Origin: Rebecca billardiae RCC1528
Lineage: Eukaryota > Haptophyta
Reading direction: 5' to 3'
DNA: 64,000 nucleotides
NCBI GenBank assembly: GCA_965240325.2
Contig: OZ251244.1
Location: 1,240,001 to 1,304,000 of the forward strand
In this document: piece after piece, positions 11,651 through 23,141 of the stretch
Numbering within the stretch: position 1 is the first letter of the stretch
Layout: each line of letters begins with the position of its first letter
Translations under genes and position numbers: made by a program
Notes under the pieces: model-generated
What the model saw: only the letters and a program-made list of their open reading frames with translations
What the model was told of the DNA's origin: nothing
Database searches by the model: none

Positions 11651-14249
11651 GCACACGCCGCCCGCGGGCGCGACCAGTGTCAGTGTCCGACTCGACCACA
11701 TGCGCGCGTGGCCCAGCGGCGTGGGGCGCCTGTCCCCACGCCGCGGCCGATCGCACCTAGGCTAGGCATGCACCGCGTGGGGGTCGGCGCTGCGGCGCGC
11801 AGTCGCACGCTGCGGCGGAGCCTGTGCGCGTCGGGAGCGGCCGAGCTGCTCTGCCGACGCGTACGAACGTCGCCAGCGCCTCGGGCTGTGTGCACAGCGG
11901 CGCGAGGCGTGACGACGCAGCCCATGCGCAGCTGTACCCGGAGTACCACCGCACCGTCGGCGCCTCGCGTCGGTGACTCGGGCGGCCGATGTTACGAACT
12001 GCGGGGCAGCTTCGATGAGACTATCAGCCGCTTAGATGTCTGATGAGTGATGTGAGTGCATCATCATTGATTCAGTCCGCCCAGGATCCTAGGCTGACCC
12101 GCCATAGCAGTCGGATGACGCCGGGCGCCGCAGGCCGCCCGGGCCGCCGGCGCCGGCTCCGCCGCGCGACAGCCCCCGCCGCCACGGTAACCAGTAACCC
12201 ACTACTTTAACCGAGTGAGTGGCACGCGGCGGTCCGTGTCAATCGCTGAGTAGTGACGCCGATGGTACTACTACTGCCGGCGGCTTCTGCATGGCCGCGA
12301 GCCGCAACGGTGGCTCGGTCCGGCGGCCGGTAGTCTCAGAGTTAGTCTCCGGGGCCGCGCTGCCGCTGCCGCGCGGCGCCAGGGCCGCGCAGGCTGCCGC
12401 CTGGCTGGCCGGCTGCGGCTCGGCCGGCACCGCGCCCGTGGGTGCGGCACACTTGCCGGCGGCTCACCGCTCAGTCGCAGCGGGCTGCGGGCGCGTTCGC
12501 GGAGTGCCGCCGCCCACAGTGCCGCCGCCGCCGAACGTGTGGAGTGGTGGTCCGTCGCTGCGGCCAGCCGCGGCCGGTGAACGTCGCACTCGGGGCGGAT
12601 GATCAGAATGCGCGCGCGGCGGGTGCGGCTGGTGTTGCTCATGACGACGATACGGTATGCATGGGCATTGCGCGACTCGATCCAATGGCGCAGTTCCATC
12701 AGATTCTCCTGACCGGCTGTGTGACCCGACGTCTCTCGCAGCACGCCGTTCTGCTCACTGACCGAGACAGTGTCGTGTGCCGCGTGTCCAGGCTCCAGTC
12801 GCCCACACGCGGTCCGCGTGTGTGCTCGAACCTGCTGACTCGGCTGTGCGCGCCGCGAGCTTCGGGACTCCTTGTCCTTCCGCGTTGACGGGATCATACA
12901 AGCCACAACGACCACCATTGGTTGGCAGCAGGCTGCAGGGCCGCCATCCGACAGCGACGCGGTCATGGAGGGACGCCACCTCATAAGACCGTCGACATGG
13001 AATCTTGGGAACTAGCTCACAGCAGTCGACGGCAATTCTGTGAGTGGAGTCGCTCTGACCACGCTGTCGCACTCGAGCGCGTGCATGGAGACGGAGGACG
13101 GACGCGACAACCTTGCCGCGTCCGTCCTCGTCCATTACCAAGGGGCCAGGCCGAGGCACGTGATTCCGAGTGCAATAAATATGAATGGGCGAGCAGATCT
13201 GACAACCGGAGTACCACATGACCACAATTATGAGATTGGTTGTCGTAGGCACCGCACTGAACTTGCATCGCTTCAGTATCAGTTGTCGTCCGCGGCTCGG
13301 CGTTCATCACGCTGCCCATTTCCCACTGTCAGTATTAACATATGACTACGCCCGCGAAATTAATCAATCGACCACGACCCCGCTATGCGACGAATCGTTA
13401 CTGGCGCTCGGGGCGAAATTCATTCAAGGGGGCCCTCGTCTAAAGTTGAGCTTCCCGCCCATCAACGGCTTATTAATGATCCAGCAAATGTCCACGACGA
13501 CAACAGATTGTTGTAAGTCTGGTGTTTTTGCTCCCCTCCGGACTCAGATCTCGCACGGGAGATCTTCAATCTCCGTGCGCCAACTTATAATCAAAATGCC
13601 ATCGCAAAACAACGACATTACCCGCCTAATGGGGATATTCGATGGATCGGGGTACGTCAGTTCGGACCGCTCAGGTAAATGTCCATTAGCAGTTCATCCA
13701 TGCGTTTAATCATCATCATGGGTAGATTTCCAGGACCTGGACCCTCTCACGGACCATCCAATCCGCAATCTCCGACGGTCGTCAAGCGATGTGATTGGAT
13801 CTGGCCCTTTACTTATCATGAACCGCTCTTTGTGCGTCCCAAATCATGCGTGACGAGGAAGAGGCTAGAGACCTTTCATACTCAACAGCTTCACGCTGAT
13901 TGGCGCCAACCTACGCGGGCGTACTAAAGTTGGTTAACCTGGACGCCACTCGACGCGCCGCGTTCGGCGGACCCTTGCCTCCAAACATCGGTCGACAACG
14001 CGTTCCTGGTCGTCGACCCGCACCCACCGAACTCGCCTCCGACCTCAGACACCGACCCAGGTGCGCGCCAAAGCGTCGCCGCGGCGCGAGACGACGCATC
14101 GCGCGCGCAGCGCGCACGGCGCATCGCGCGCGCACGCGCCCTCACCTTGCGCGCCCGACGCGTTGCCGCTCCGCCCGCGCTTCCTTTCGCCGATGGCAGC
14201 CTCGGATCCGCGTCGTGTGCACACACTACCTAGACAACCGTGAAGGACT
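11651..14249. other. Intergenic region with one unassigned open frame
   Basis: GC content falls after about 12900. Apart from the 163-codon frame at 13218-13709, no candidate gene is seen. A small hairpin (13552-13579, CGCACGGGAGAT pairing imperfectly with ATCTCCGTGCG) is present. The last few hundred bases should hold the MYB promoter and 5' leader. Confidence 0.55.
13218..13709 (+). CDS. Hypothetical open frame, 163 codons, no homology recognised
   Basis: This frame starts with ATG and ends TAA in a lower-GC stretch where chance frames of this length are less expected than in GC-rich DNA. The predicted protein has a mixed composition with no signal peptide, repeat or motif that I recognise. 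Codon third positions do not show the strong G/C preference of the confirmed genes, which argues against a native gene. It may be remnant mobile DNA or chance. Confidence 0.15.
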   Translation: MTTIMRLVVVGTALNLHRFSISCRPRLGVHHAAHFPLSVLTYDYAREINQSTTTPLCDESLLALGAKFIQGGPRLKLSFPPINGLLMIQQMSTTTTDCCKSGVFAPLRTQISHGRSSISVRQLIIKMPSQNNDITRLMGIFDGSGYVSSDRSGKCPLAVHPCV

Positions 14250-15346
14250 ATGGCAAGCACCGCAGTAGACACAGCTCCGCCACCCACGACCGAGGAAGCA
14301 TCGCAGCCGGCAGCGGCGCAGCAGAACACATCGCGCCGCCTTTGGACCGCCGAGGAGGACGAGAAGCTCCGCATCGCCGTCGGCAAGTTTGGGCCATACG
14401 GCTGGGCGTTCATCGCGACCCAGGTCGGGACGCGCATGGATTGGCAGTGCCGCGAGCGCTGGCACAACCACCTGCGGCCCGAGGTGAAGAAGGGGAACTG
14501 GACGCAGGAGGAGGATGACGCCATCTTCAAGGGCGTGCAGCGCCTCGGCACGGTGTGCGCCGCGCCCGGCCCCGTGCGGTGCGCTGACCACTCTCACCCC
14601 GAGCGCGCGCACGGACGTCAGCGACCGTCTTCGCTGGCGGCGCGCGGCTCCCGCTCGCGCTCTCGCGCCTGCCAGCGGCACCCCGCCTCGCCCGCCCGCA
14701 CGCCCGCCCGCCCGCACTCACGCGCCCCGCCCCGCCCCTGCCACCGCCGCCGCCCTCCTCGGGCGCGCGCCGCCTTCAGAACTGGGCTCTAATCCAGAAG
14801 GACCTCCCAGGGAGGACCGGCCATGCGATTAAGAACCGCTTCTACTCGCGGCGGCGCGAGTTCGCGCGCGTGACGGGCACGGACCCGAACACGCCGCTGC
14901 ACGCGCTCGGCGGCGAGAACGCGCGCAAGCACAAGCGGCAGCTCTCGGCGAGCTCGGCTGACGACGCGAGCAGCGGCGGCGGCGCGAGCGCCGCCGCCGC
15001 CGCCGATCCGCCGGCGACGCGCCCGCTGCCGAGCAAGCCGGCAAAGATCGCGCGGCGCCCGCTCGCGCCCGCGCCGACGCTGATCGCGCCGGCGTGCCCG
15101 TCCACCTCGGCGGCGCCGTGCTTCATGCCCGGCACCAGCCTCCCTCTCAACAGCTTCGCCCTCACGCCCGCCGCCATCAACTTGCTGCGCAGCCAAGGGC
15201 TTGTGTTGCCGCAGCTGCAGCTGACGAATCTCGCGCTGCTCGGCGCTCTGCCGTTCGGCGCGGTGCTGCCGTTCGCCCCGCTGGCGAGCTCGGCGCCCCC
15301 CGCGGGCTCGGCGCCGCCGAAGCCGAAGCCGAAGGGCAAGCACACC

Positions 15347-15378
<32 letters not shown>

Positions 15379-15946
15379 CGTGCCGCCGAGCGCCGCGCCG
15401 CCCGCCGCCGCCGTCGGTATTGCCACGCCGACCGCCCACACGTCCGGCTCGTCGACGCCGCCGGAGGGCACGGCGGCGGATGCGTCGGAGGCGCACGCGT
15501 CGGCGGACACGTTCACCTCGCAGCTGCTCGCCTGCCTCTCCACGCCGGAGCACAGCGCGCAGCGCGAGGCGATGGCCGACGCCGTGATCGGAGAGATTCG
15601 ACGCGGAAGCGTCGATAGTGCATCCGCGTCCGCCGCGGCGCGCGCGGTCGCGCATGCCAACCGAACGCCCAGAGGCGTCGCGTCCAAGGCCGACCTGCTC
15701 GGCCAGTACGCGGACGGCGTGATCGACGCGCCGGCGTCCGCGCCCGTCGCCGACGCCGACGCCGCCGACGTCGACGCGATCTCGCTCGAGGAGCTCAGCT
15801 CGGTGCTCGGCGCGCCTGCCACGTCAGTGGCCGGTGGCGACGCCGACGAGGCCGATGCGCTCGCGTTCGGCGCAGCATGGCTGCCGGCGGGCTCGCTGTC
15901 CTTCGAGCGCGACCTCTTCCTGCTCGGCGACGTGAGCGCAGAGTGA
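14250..15946 (+). CDS. R2R3-type MYB transcription factor
   Basis: Two exons, 14250-14552 and 14780-15946, are joined in phase 0 through a 227-bp GT-AG intron; 489 aa. MYB repeat one covers residues about 30-75 (Trp32, Trp52, Trp71; recognition helix DWQCRERWHNHL). Repeat two covers about 82-127, is split by the intron after Thr101, and ends with GRTGHAIKNRFYSRRREF, the hallmark of R3. The residues after it are basic (ARKHKRQ). The long remainder is Ala/Pro/Thr-rich and disordered, with an acidic C-terminal third (ADADAADVDAISLEEL) that could activate transcription. The protein should bind DNA in the nucleus as a monomer. The intron sits between helices of the second repeat, so splicing is required for DNA binding. 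Reading straight through the intron ends at an early stop. Confidence 0.93.
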
Positions 15947-16557
15947 GGCGGAGCGCACGCGGGGGAGCGCCCCCGCCGCCGAGGCTGATGTTGCGGACTA
16001 CGACGAGTTGCCTCGTTGCCGTTGGGGGATGCGGGGCGGCGGCGCGCAGCTGACTCTGCAACGGTGCCAGCGGGCATGGGGCCCGGCCCGCGCGGCCACG
16101 TGGCGGCCACGCGCGCGGCGCTTGGCGCGGCTGTCGGCGGCTGACATTGGGTGGCATATTATTATAAATTATAATATATATATATTATTTATTTAAATTA
16201 TTATTGTTAATAATAAATATACATAATTAAAATATTAACGCGCCCGCGTGGCAGCGCCGCAGCGACTGTCCGTGTGACCGTGGGCGTGGTAACACGTCCG
16301 TGCCGCAAACTGCTCCGCGCACTGATTTATAATAATAACTATATACGACGCGTATCTTTATAATACAGACGCGCGCCCGACGACGAGTGACTCTGACGGC
16401 GACTACGTCATACGTGACGGGCCGCCGGAGTCTCGAGTGAGTCCGGTCCCGCTCGGTATAGCTAGCCGTAGTTATTATATAATAATTTTTGCGGTCATCG
16501 TGATGGCGGTCCGCGCCGGGCGGGCGCGCTGCGCTGCGATGCGCGAGTCTCGGTTTA
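15947..16557. other. AT-rich intergenic spacer
   Basis: Downstream of the MYB stop. AT-rich stretches at about 16156-16240 and 16325-16360 would suit a 3' end and scaffold DNA. No gene, repeat family or RNA is seen. Confidence 0.6.
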
Positions 16558-16562
16558 TACTA
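16558..16562. repeat. Target-site duplication (left), TACTA
   Basis: Five bases directly before the left LTR, repeated exactly at 21625-21629 after the right LTR. Five bp is the usual length for Ty1/copia integrase. Confidence 0.9.
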
Positions 16563-17538
16563 TGTTGAGCTGACGAGGCCAGGGGCGCGCATCTCAGCAG
16601 ATGGCGTCGCCGGCGGTGAGTCAGGGCCGGTGCTGCAGCAGGCAGACCGGCGGCGCAGCTGCTGCAGAGCAGCAGTGCGGATGAACTGGCACAGTCTGGG
16701 GCACGCATCTCAGCAGATGGCGTTGCCGCTGGGGTGTCAGGGCTGGCGCCGCATCAGGCGGGCCGGCGGCAGCAGCTGCTGCGGAGCAGTGGCTGGCAGC
16801 GCGCGCGTCCAGGACGCGCGCGGCAGCAGACGCGCGAGCGCGGAGCAGCGCGGGCGCAGCGGCGCGGGCGCGGAGCAGCGCGGGCGCAGCGGCGCGGGAG
16901 CGCGGAGCAGCGCGGAGCAGCGCGGAGCAGCGCGGAGCAGCGCGGAGCAGCGCGGAGCGCGCGGAGCAGCGCGGAGCAGCGCGGAGCAGCGCGGAGCAGC
17001 GCGGAGCAGCGCGGAGCAGCGCGGAGCAGCGCGGAGCAGCGCGGAGCAGCGCGGAGCAGCGCGGAGCAGCGCGGAGCAGCGCGGAGCAGCGCGGAGCAGC
17101 GCGGAGCAGCGCGGAGCAGCGCGGAGCAGCGCGGAGCAGCGCGGAGCAGCGCGGAGCAGCGCGGAGCAGCGCGGGCGTCATGCTGGTACACTGGATTTGT
17201 CCAAGGAAAGCAGGTGAGCAGCACCGGACATGGACGAGAAGCAGTGGTACAAAGTTGAGCGGCAACAGGACGGACGGTGCGATCGCCGATTGGCTGATCG
17301 CGGCAAAATCTGGGTAAGTCGGCACGGCGATGATACTACCGCCCCGAGCCCAGGAGCGATCGGAGCTCGATCGCTGTTTTGGCCCGGCGCAAGAGCGCCG
17401 GAAATAAGGGCCAGGTTCAGAGGCTTGAGAGCTGATGAGATCGCGAGGCATGTGATCCTCGCGGTGGCGTCCGTCCTGTCGTGCGCGGTGAGCTTTTAGC
17501 AGGGCTCGAGACGCTCGGAGCTTGCGGTAATCCCAATA
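16563..17538 (+). repeat. Left long terminal repeat
   Basis: Starts TGTTGAG and ends CCCAATA, so the termini are TG...TA and not the usual TG...CA; the 5-bp ends TGTTG and CAATA are still near-inverted. It contains a 10-bp satellite (16901-17170) and, downstream of it, unique sequence that probably includes the promoter and R/U5. Confidence 0.92.
16901..17170 (+). repeat. 10-bp satellite CGCGGAGCAG inside left LTR
   Basis: About 27 head-to-tail units, nearly perfect, with one 9-nt unit near 16951-16959 that shifts the phase. Because 10 is not a multiple of 3, each strand reads through all frames without stops (the peptides are ARSSAEQRGA-like), which explains the long false open frames here. 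Confidence 0.97.
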
Positions 17539-20343
17539 TGCGCGCAGCAACCCCAGGGAGGGAGTTGTCCGCACTGTCCTTTCTCATCGATTGGGCTGAT
17601 GGGCACGAGCGGCCGTGGTTGCAGGATGGGCGGAACGAGGAACTCTGGCATCGCATGGAATGCAGCAGAGGTTCCTGGCCGAGAGCGCGGGCAAACTGGC
17701 GACGCTCTCGATGGGGCATGGCGCTACGATGCCAGGGATCATCGGCATCATCTCCGCGCATGGCCCGGACGCGGAACTTCGCGTCGATTGGGAGGAACAG
17801 TACCTGTCGGTGATGAGCCCGACACGACAGCCTCCCGGAAGCTCACGATTGGATCTGAGCGGATGCAGCTGGTGCAGGAGAACTACTGCGTGCAGCGGCG
17901 GATGACTGAGCAGCGCTACTGGCACGATCGGCGCGAGCACGCACCCCGAGCGCCGGGTGGCTGCACGGCAGCTGACGGCGGCGACGGCGGGCTCGGCGAT
18001 CTACTCGGAGGGGCTGGCTCATCAACCTGTCCGGTGGTCTAGGGCACCGGATGGCGGCTGGCAGCTGGACTGGGTTTTGCGGTCCGGCTGGCACGGCTGG
18101 CACGACCGGACTGGACACAGGTCCGGCGGTTGGCACACCCGGATCTATCGGAATCGTCCGGGTGGAATCTGGCGACACGAGCGCCGTTACGGCGGCGGGC
18201 AGTGCTTGGCACTGGTCCTACGCCGGCAGCTGACGCGAGGCGCAGCTGGCAGTGCCACCGAGATGGCGGCGCTGGCGCGACTGTTGAGTCGCGGGAATCG
18301 CGCGCGCGCGAGGCGCGAGCGCGGGATCATGACGGGGCGGCGCAGCGGTGCCGAGACTACGTCTGCAGCTGACGCGAGGCGCAGCTGGCAGTGCCGCCGA
18401 GACGGCGGCGCTGGCGCGATCTTTGAGTCGCGGTATCCGCGCGCGCGCAAGGCGCGAGTGCGGGGTGACGGCGGGGCAGTGCATGGCACTCGGCCCACGC
18501 CGGGAGGTTCAGCTCGATTCCATGCTGCGGGCCGAGATCATTCGGCGGCAGGTGGGGACCCGACGCTGAGGCGTCGGAAGCACACGCACGGCGCAGGACG
18601 CCGGTGCGGCGTGTGTGCGCGCAGCAGCGCGCGGCAGTGGCTCGGCGGCGCTGGGCGCACCGAACCAGGTGGTCGTACGCCCGGTGGTGGCGGCGGCACC
18701 CACACGTCCACGCACGAAGCTCATCGCCTGGCTCAGGCGGCGGTGGCGACGGCGGGGATCGTGGCGGCGGCCAAGACGGCGGAGAGATACCGACTGGCTG
18801 CGAGGGCGGAGGAGGCAGCGGCGGCGGCGATCAGCGCGCGCCGCGCGCGGAGCAGCTCCGTGGCTTCAACGTACTCTGGTACGTATGTCGTGTAGACGAC
18901 GGACGTCTCTTCACTTGCGTGACGTACGCATCGACGAGACCGACCTGGTCGAGGGGGGGCACTCGTCGCTGGGCGCACCTGACGGTGGCGCGTACGTGGG
19001 TGATGGTGACGGCGCCGCGGTAAGCGGCGGACATCGTCCGGTCGGCGGTGACGCCGACGGTGAGGACGAGGACGGCGACGGCGGCGAGCAGCCAGCCGAC
19101 GCCGGGAATGACGACGCGACAGAGTTCGACGTCGGGTACGACGACGACGCAGATGCGTCAACGTCGGGGCGCGGGCGCAGCAGCGTGGACGCGGGACAGC
19201 GCGGGTGCAGCAGCGCGGGCGCGGATGACGGCGACGGCGGCGAGCAGCCAGCCGACGCCGGGAATGACGACGCGACAGAGTTCGACGTCGGGTACGACGA
19301 CGACGCAGATGCGTCAACGTCGGGGCGCGGGCGCAGCAGCGTGGACGCGGGACAGCGCGGGTGCAGCAGCGCGGGCGCACAGCCGTCGACGCCGACGCCG
19401 CAGGGCGGGCGTGGCGGGACAGGCGCGTCGATGACGCAGCCGGGTCGGCAGGGTCAGATACCGCCGGCGGAATCACGGCGCGGGGCCGCAGCAGATGCTG
19501 GCGGGCCGCCGCGCGGCGCAGGACGATGACGGCGACGGCGGCGAGCCGCCGGCCGACGCCGGTGACGACGACGCGACGGAGTTCGACGTCAGGAACGACG
19601 GCGACGCAGATGCGTCGGCGTCGGCGCGCGAGCGCGGCAGCGCGGACGCGGAACAGCGCGCGGGCGCGGCAGCGCGGGCGCGGAACAGCGCGCGGGCGCA
19701 GCAGCGCGGGCGCGGAACAGCGCGCGAGCGCAGCAGCGCGGGCGCGGAGCGCGCAGGCGCGGCAGCGCAGGTGCGGAACAGCGCACGGGCGCGGCAGCGC
19801 AGGCGCGGAACAGCGCGCGGACGCAGCAGCGCGTGCGCACAGCCGTCGACGCCGACGCCGCAGGGCGGGCGTGGCGGAGCAGGCGCGTCAGCGACACAGC
19901 CTGGGTCGGCAGGGTCGGATCCCGCCGACGGAATCCCGGCGCGGGGCCGCAGCAGATGCTGGCGGGCCGCCGCGTAGCACAGGTGCGCGGGCGCAGCAGC
20001 GCGGGCGCGGGTCAGCGCGGGCGCAGCAGCGCGGGCGCACGGGCGCACAGCCGCCGATGCCGCAGGCCGGCGATCGGGGCGGTGCGGGCGCGCCATGGGC
20101 GCAGTCGCACTGGTGGTATGAGATACCACCGGCGCAACTTTGGCGCGGGACCGCCGCGCAGATGCGGGCGGGTTGCCGCGGGTCGCAGAGGCGATCGATG
20201 GCGGGCTCGAGCGATTCGGCACGAACGCGAGCACGCGGATACGGCTGCCAGAGGCAGCGGCGCGCGCGAGGCTGACCGACGCGGACAAGGCGTTGGTCCA
20301 GCGCGCGGAGATTGACGAGCTCGACGACTTGCTCACTTTGGGT
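17539..20343 (+). other. Retroelement interior without recognisable gag, protease, integrase or RT
   Basis: Open frames here are fragmentary or repeat-driven. Visible internal structure includes a pair of about 139-bp repeats (starting near 18226 and 18365), a 156-bp tandem repeat (19071-19382) with a third diverged copy at about 19528, and GCGCGGGCGCAGCAG-type arrays around 19640-20040. I see no Cys-Cys-His-Cys knuckle, no DTG/DSG protease motif and no YVDD/YxDD polymerase motif. Confidence 0.7.
19071..19382 (+). repeat. 156-bp tandem duplication encoding an acidic 52-residue unit
   Basis: Two nearly identical 156-bp units (starting 19071 and 19227), in frame, encode a peptide rich in Asp/Glu/Gly that contains NDDATEFDVGYDDDADAS. 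A diverged third unit begins near 19528. The unit length is a multiple of three and the acidic peptide is preserved between copies, which suggests past coding function. Confidence 0.85.
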
Positions 20344-20648
20344 GACTCTGTTTGGTCTAACAACCCAGGGGAATCCGGGTGGAGGTCGACGGGTGGCTGC
20401 ATCATTGTCTTCTACAATGGATCGCCGGTGTCGTGGCACAGCAGCGGGCTGCAGGTTATGGCCCAGCTGAGCTCGACGGAGGCGGAGTACGTGGCGTGAG
20501 GTCAATGTACCACGCCGACATCATGACGAAGGCGACGGACGACGCTGCTACGTTTGAGTGGCACGTCGACGCCATCATGGTGTGCGACACCCGACGCGCG
20601 CGCGATGAGCGGCGCTACTCGCTCGCGGCTATGGCTGTCGAGGGGGGG
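20344..20648 (+). pseudogene. Copia RNase H remnant (deleted and frameshifted)
   Basis: The frame from 20344 to the TGA at 20497 contains the copia RNase H signature: an RSTGG segment, then VSW, then LSSTEAEYVA, where the Glu of STEAEY is a conserved catalytic-site residue. Intact copia polyproteins continue for roughly 60 residues to a segment reading ADI-x-TK. Here that segment (YHADIMTKATDDAATF) follows almost at once, in a different frame (about 20505-20560). A deletion with frameshift has therefore removed the middle of the domain. The reading ends just before the purine tract and right LTR, as in intact copia elements. Confidence 0.85.
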
Positions 20649-21624
20649 TGTTGAGCTGACGAGGCCAGGGGCGCGCATCTCAGCAGATGGCGTCGCCGGC
20701 GGTGAGTCAGGGCCGGTGCTGCAGCAGGCAGACCGGCGGCGCAGCTGCTGCAGAGCAGCAGTGCGGATGAACTGGCACAGTCTGGGGCACGCATCTCAGC
20801 AGATGGCGTTGCCGCTGGGGTGTCAGGGCTGGCGCCGCATCAGGCGGGCCGGCGGCAGCAGCTGCTGCGGAGCAGTGGCTGGCAGCGCGCGCGTCCAGGA
20901 CGCGCGCGGCAGCAGACGCGCGAGCGCGGAGCAGCGCGGGCGCAGCGGCGCGGGCGCGGAGCAGCGCGGGCGCAGCGGCGCGGGAGCGCGGAGCAGCGCG
21001 GAGCAGCGCGGAGCAGCGCGGAGCAGCGCGGAGCAGCGCGGAGCGCGCGGAGCAGCGCGGAGCAGCGCGGAGCAGCGCGGAGCAGCGCGGAGCAGCGCGG
21101 AGCAGCGCGGAGCAGCGCGGAGCAGCGCGGAGCAGCGCGGAGCAGCGCGGAGCAGCGCGGAGCAGCGCGGAGCAGCGCGGAGCAGCGCGGAGCAGCGCGG
21201 AGCAGCGCGGAGCAGCGCGGAGCAGCGCGGAGCAGCGCGGAGCAGCGCGGAGCAGCGCGGGCGTCATGCTGGTACACTGGATTTGTCCAAGGAAAGCAGG
21301 TGAGCAGCACCGGACATGGACGAGAAGCAGTGGTACAAAGTTGAGCGGCAACAGGACGGACGGTGCGATCGCCGATTGGCTGATCGCGGCAAAATCTGGG
21401 TAAGTCGGCACGGCGATGATACTACCGCCCCGAGCCCAGGAGCGATCGGAGCTCGATCGCTGTTTTGGCCCGGCGCAAGAGCGCCGGAAATAAGGGCCAG
21501 GTTCAGAGGCTTGAGAGCTGATGAGATCGCGAGGCATGTGATCCTCGCGGTGGCGTCCGTCCTGTCGTGCGCGGTGAGCTTTTAGCAGGGCTCGAGACGC
21601 TCGGAGCTTGCGGTAATCCCAATA
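20649..21624 (+). repeat. Right long terminal repeat
   Basis: Same length and, as far as compared by eye, the same sequence as the left LTR, including the 10-bp satellite (now at 20987-21256) with its single 9-nt unit. It is followed by the TACTA duplication at 21625-21629. Confidence 0.92.
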
Positions 21625-21629
21625 TACTA
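21625..21629. repeat. Target-site duplication (right), TACTA
   Basis: Matches 16558-16562 exactly and fixes the right end of the retrotransposon. Confidence 0.9.
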
Positions 21630-22070
21630 TAATGCACGTACGACGCGACTACTGACAGTACTGCCTCCCCCTGTTCCCAGACGGCGTTTGCATCGCCTTG
21701 TGCACGTTAAAGCATAGTAAACCGTACTGCATGAAAACTACTCCGCCAGTCCGAGGCAGCGCGCGCACGGCGCATCAGGGCTGCGCGCGGACCGGACCGC
21801 GCCGGAACCTCGGGACGCAGACTCGCGGACGAGCAGTTCGGTCCGGTCCCGGTCCGCCGCGGTCCCGGATCGTCCGCGCCGGCGACGCGGCGAGTCGGCC
21901 CGTCGCGAGTCCGACTGGCGCCATCATCACTGACTACTGAGCATAAGTACTGCTGCTGGTATAACAATTTACATATACGACTATTCTTTATTCAGACTGC
22001 TTGTTCAATTATTAATTGACGATGATTATAATATACGCGATGACTTTGACGCCGGAGTTTTAGCGAGGTA

Positions 22071-22237
22071 TTCGGACGACGACGTTTTGTGGACGACTCA
22101 GGTGGGGCAAGGACGACGGGCGCTGGCGCGCCGCGACGAGGCGGCCGCAGCCCTCACTAGTCACTCATCCTGAGGCCTCGCAGGCGGACTGGGCTGAACG
22201 AATTTTCCGGCGGCGCTACCATCGGCGACGGCTTCAG
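22071..22237 (+). repeat. Dispersed repeat A, copy 1
   Basis: About 165 bp starting TTCGGACGACGACGTTTTGT and matching 43558-43706 with scattered small indels. The shared core includes GGACGACGGGCGCTGGCGCG and GGCGGCCGCAGCCCTCA. No coding sense. Confidence 0.9.
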
Positions 22238-22278
22238 TTACGTCACGGGGCGGTGACAGCAGTAGTGGCCAGGCGTCA

Positions 22279-22320
22279 ATCTCGCCTGCCTGAGAATGCA
22301 TGTGCGTCTCTTATATTCTT
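22279..22320 (-). repeat. Dispersed repeat D, inverted copy
   Basis: The reverse complement reads AAGAATATAAGAGACGCACA, then CTCAGGCAGGCGAGAT, matching the tandem units at 40377-40458 with a small insertion. Confidence 0.8.
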
Positions 22321-23099
22321 ATAGTATTATATAAAATGTAGTACGTCGTGACGTGTTACCGTGTACGGTGTAGACTCAGAGTCGGAGACTCGTCCGTCAG
22401 TAGCCGTAGGCGGTACGTCGATGCCGCCAATTTTAATAATATATATATATATATTATCACTATATTGTTATAATAAAATTTGTCATCGCGTCATCATCGT
22501 CGGACGACTTCCTAGTCCTGCTACGTACAGTTAGTGGCTCGGCTAATACCGTTGTTATTATATAGTGCCTTATCCGTCTGACTCGGCGTAGAGGGGTCAG
22601 AGCCCCACTGGGGGGTGCGTGGTCCAAAATCCAACTTCCTGTCGTCTTGAGATGAGGCTCTCAAACTTCGGGACGATGTCAATATTCGCCTGCATGAAAT
22701 GAGCTGGGGTCACGCTGACAAGTTTTGCGAAAAAATGCCACATATTGGAGATATACGACCTCAATCTCGACGCGATCTCGGCAACATTAGTAGGGGAGAT
22801 ACACGATCTCCCAGGTGATCTCGCTATTTGCACCAGAATCGCACCGTCTACGGATCACATTTTGGCAGTCTGAAATTGGCACAGGCGGATTCTACACCCT
22901 GGAATTAAGCCTTAACGCCTACTAACTAGTTCGCCCGAGTAAATACCCGTGTGATAATTCATGCTAAGAGATTTCGGGAGATTGTGGCACCCGAGAGTGT
23001 AACGCCTAACGGTCGGAGCTCTGACCCGCCCACTAGACTCGGCGCGTCATCGTCTCGGACTCGGTATATCGCGAGCGCGCGCTAGTTCCTATATATATA

Positions 23100-23141
23100 T
23101 TTAACGACGTGGCAGCATCGGACAAGCGTCAGGCTCAGAGT
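23100..23141 (+). repeat. Dispersed repeat C, copy 2
   Basis: TTTAACGAC then GTGGCAGCATCGGACAAGCG and TCAGGCTCAGAGT, matching 2131-2175 apart from a 3-bp deletion. Both copies directly follow a TA tract. Confidence 0.9.

Larger units (their letters stand above)
16563..21624 (+). mobile_element. Ty1/copia-type LTR retrotransposon, internally degenerate
   Basis: The element is 5062 bp: two 976-bp LTRs (16563-17538, 20649-21624), a constant offset of 4086 bp at both ends, and TACTA target duplications outside. By reading, the two LTRs are identical wherever compared. A purine tract (GAGGGGGGG, 20640-20648) sits directly before the right LTR, as expected for plus-strand priming. The only recognisable pol piece is a broken copia RNase H near 20344-20648. 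No gag zinc knuckle, protease, integrase or reverse-transcriptase motif is visible in the 3110-bp interior, which is instead filled with GC-rich repeats. It is therefore non-autonomous. No clear primer-binding site beginning TGG follows the left LTR. Identical LTRs imply recent insertion, so enzymes must have come from another copy. Confidence 0.92.

Noticed and set aside
16901-17170. Possible CRISPR array
   Set aside because: The repeats are head to tail without spacers, and the genome is eukaryotic.
16621-17574. Long open frames on both strands through the LTR (up to 317 codons), with a second set in the right LTR
   Set aside because: They are created by the 10-bp GC-rich satellite, which has no stop in any frame; the same peptides appear in both LTRs and have no domain.
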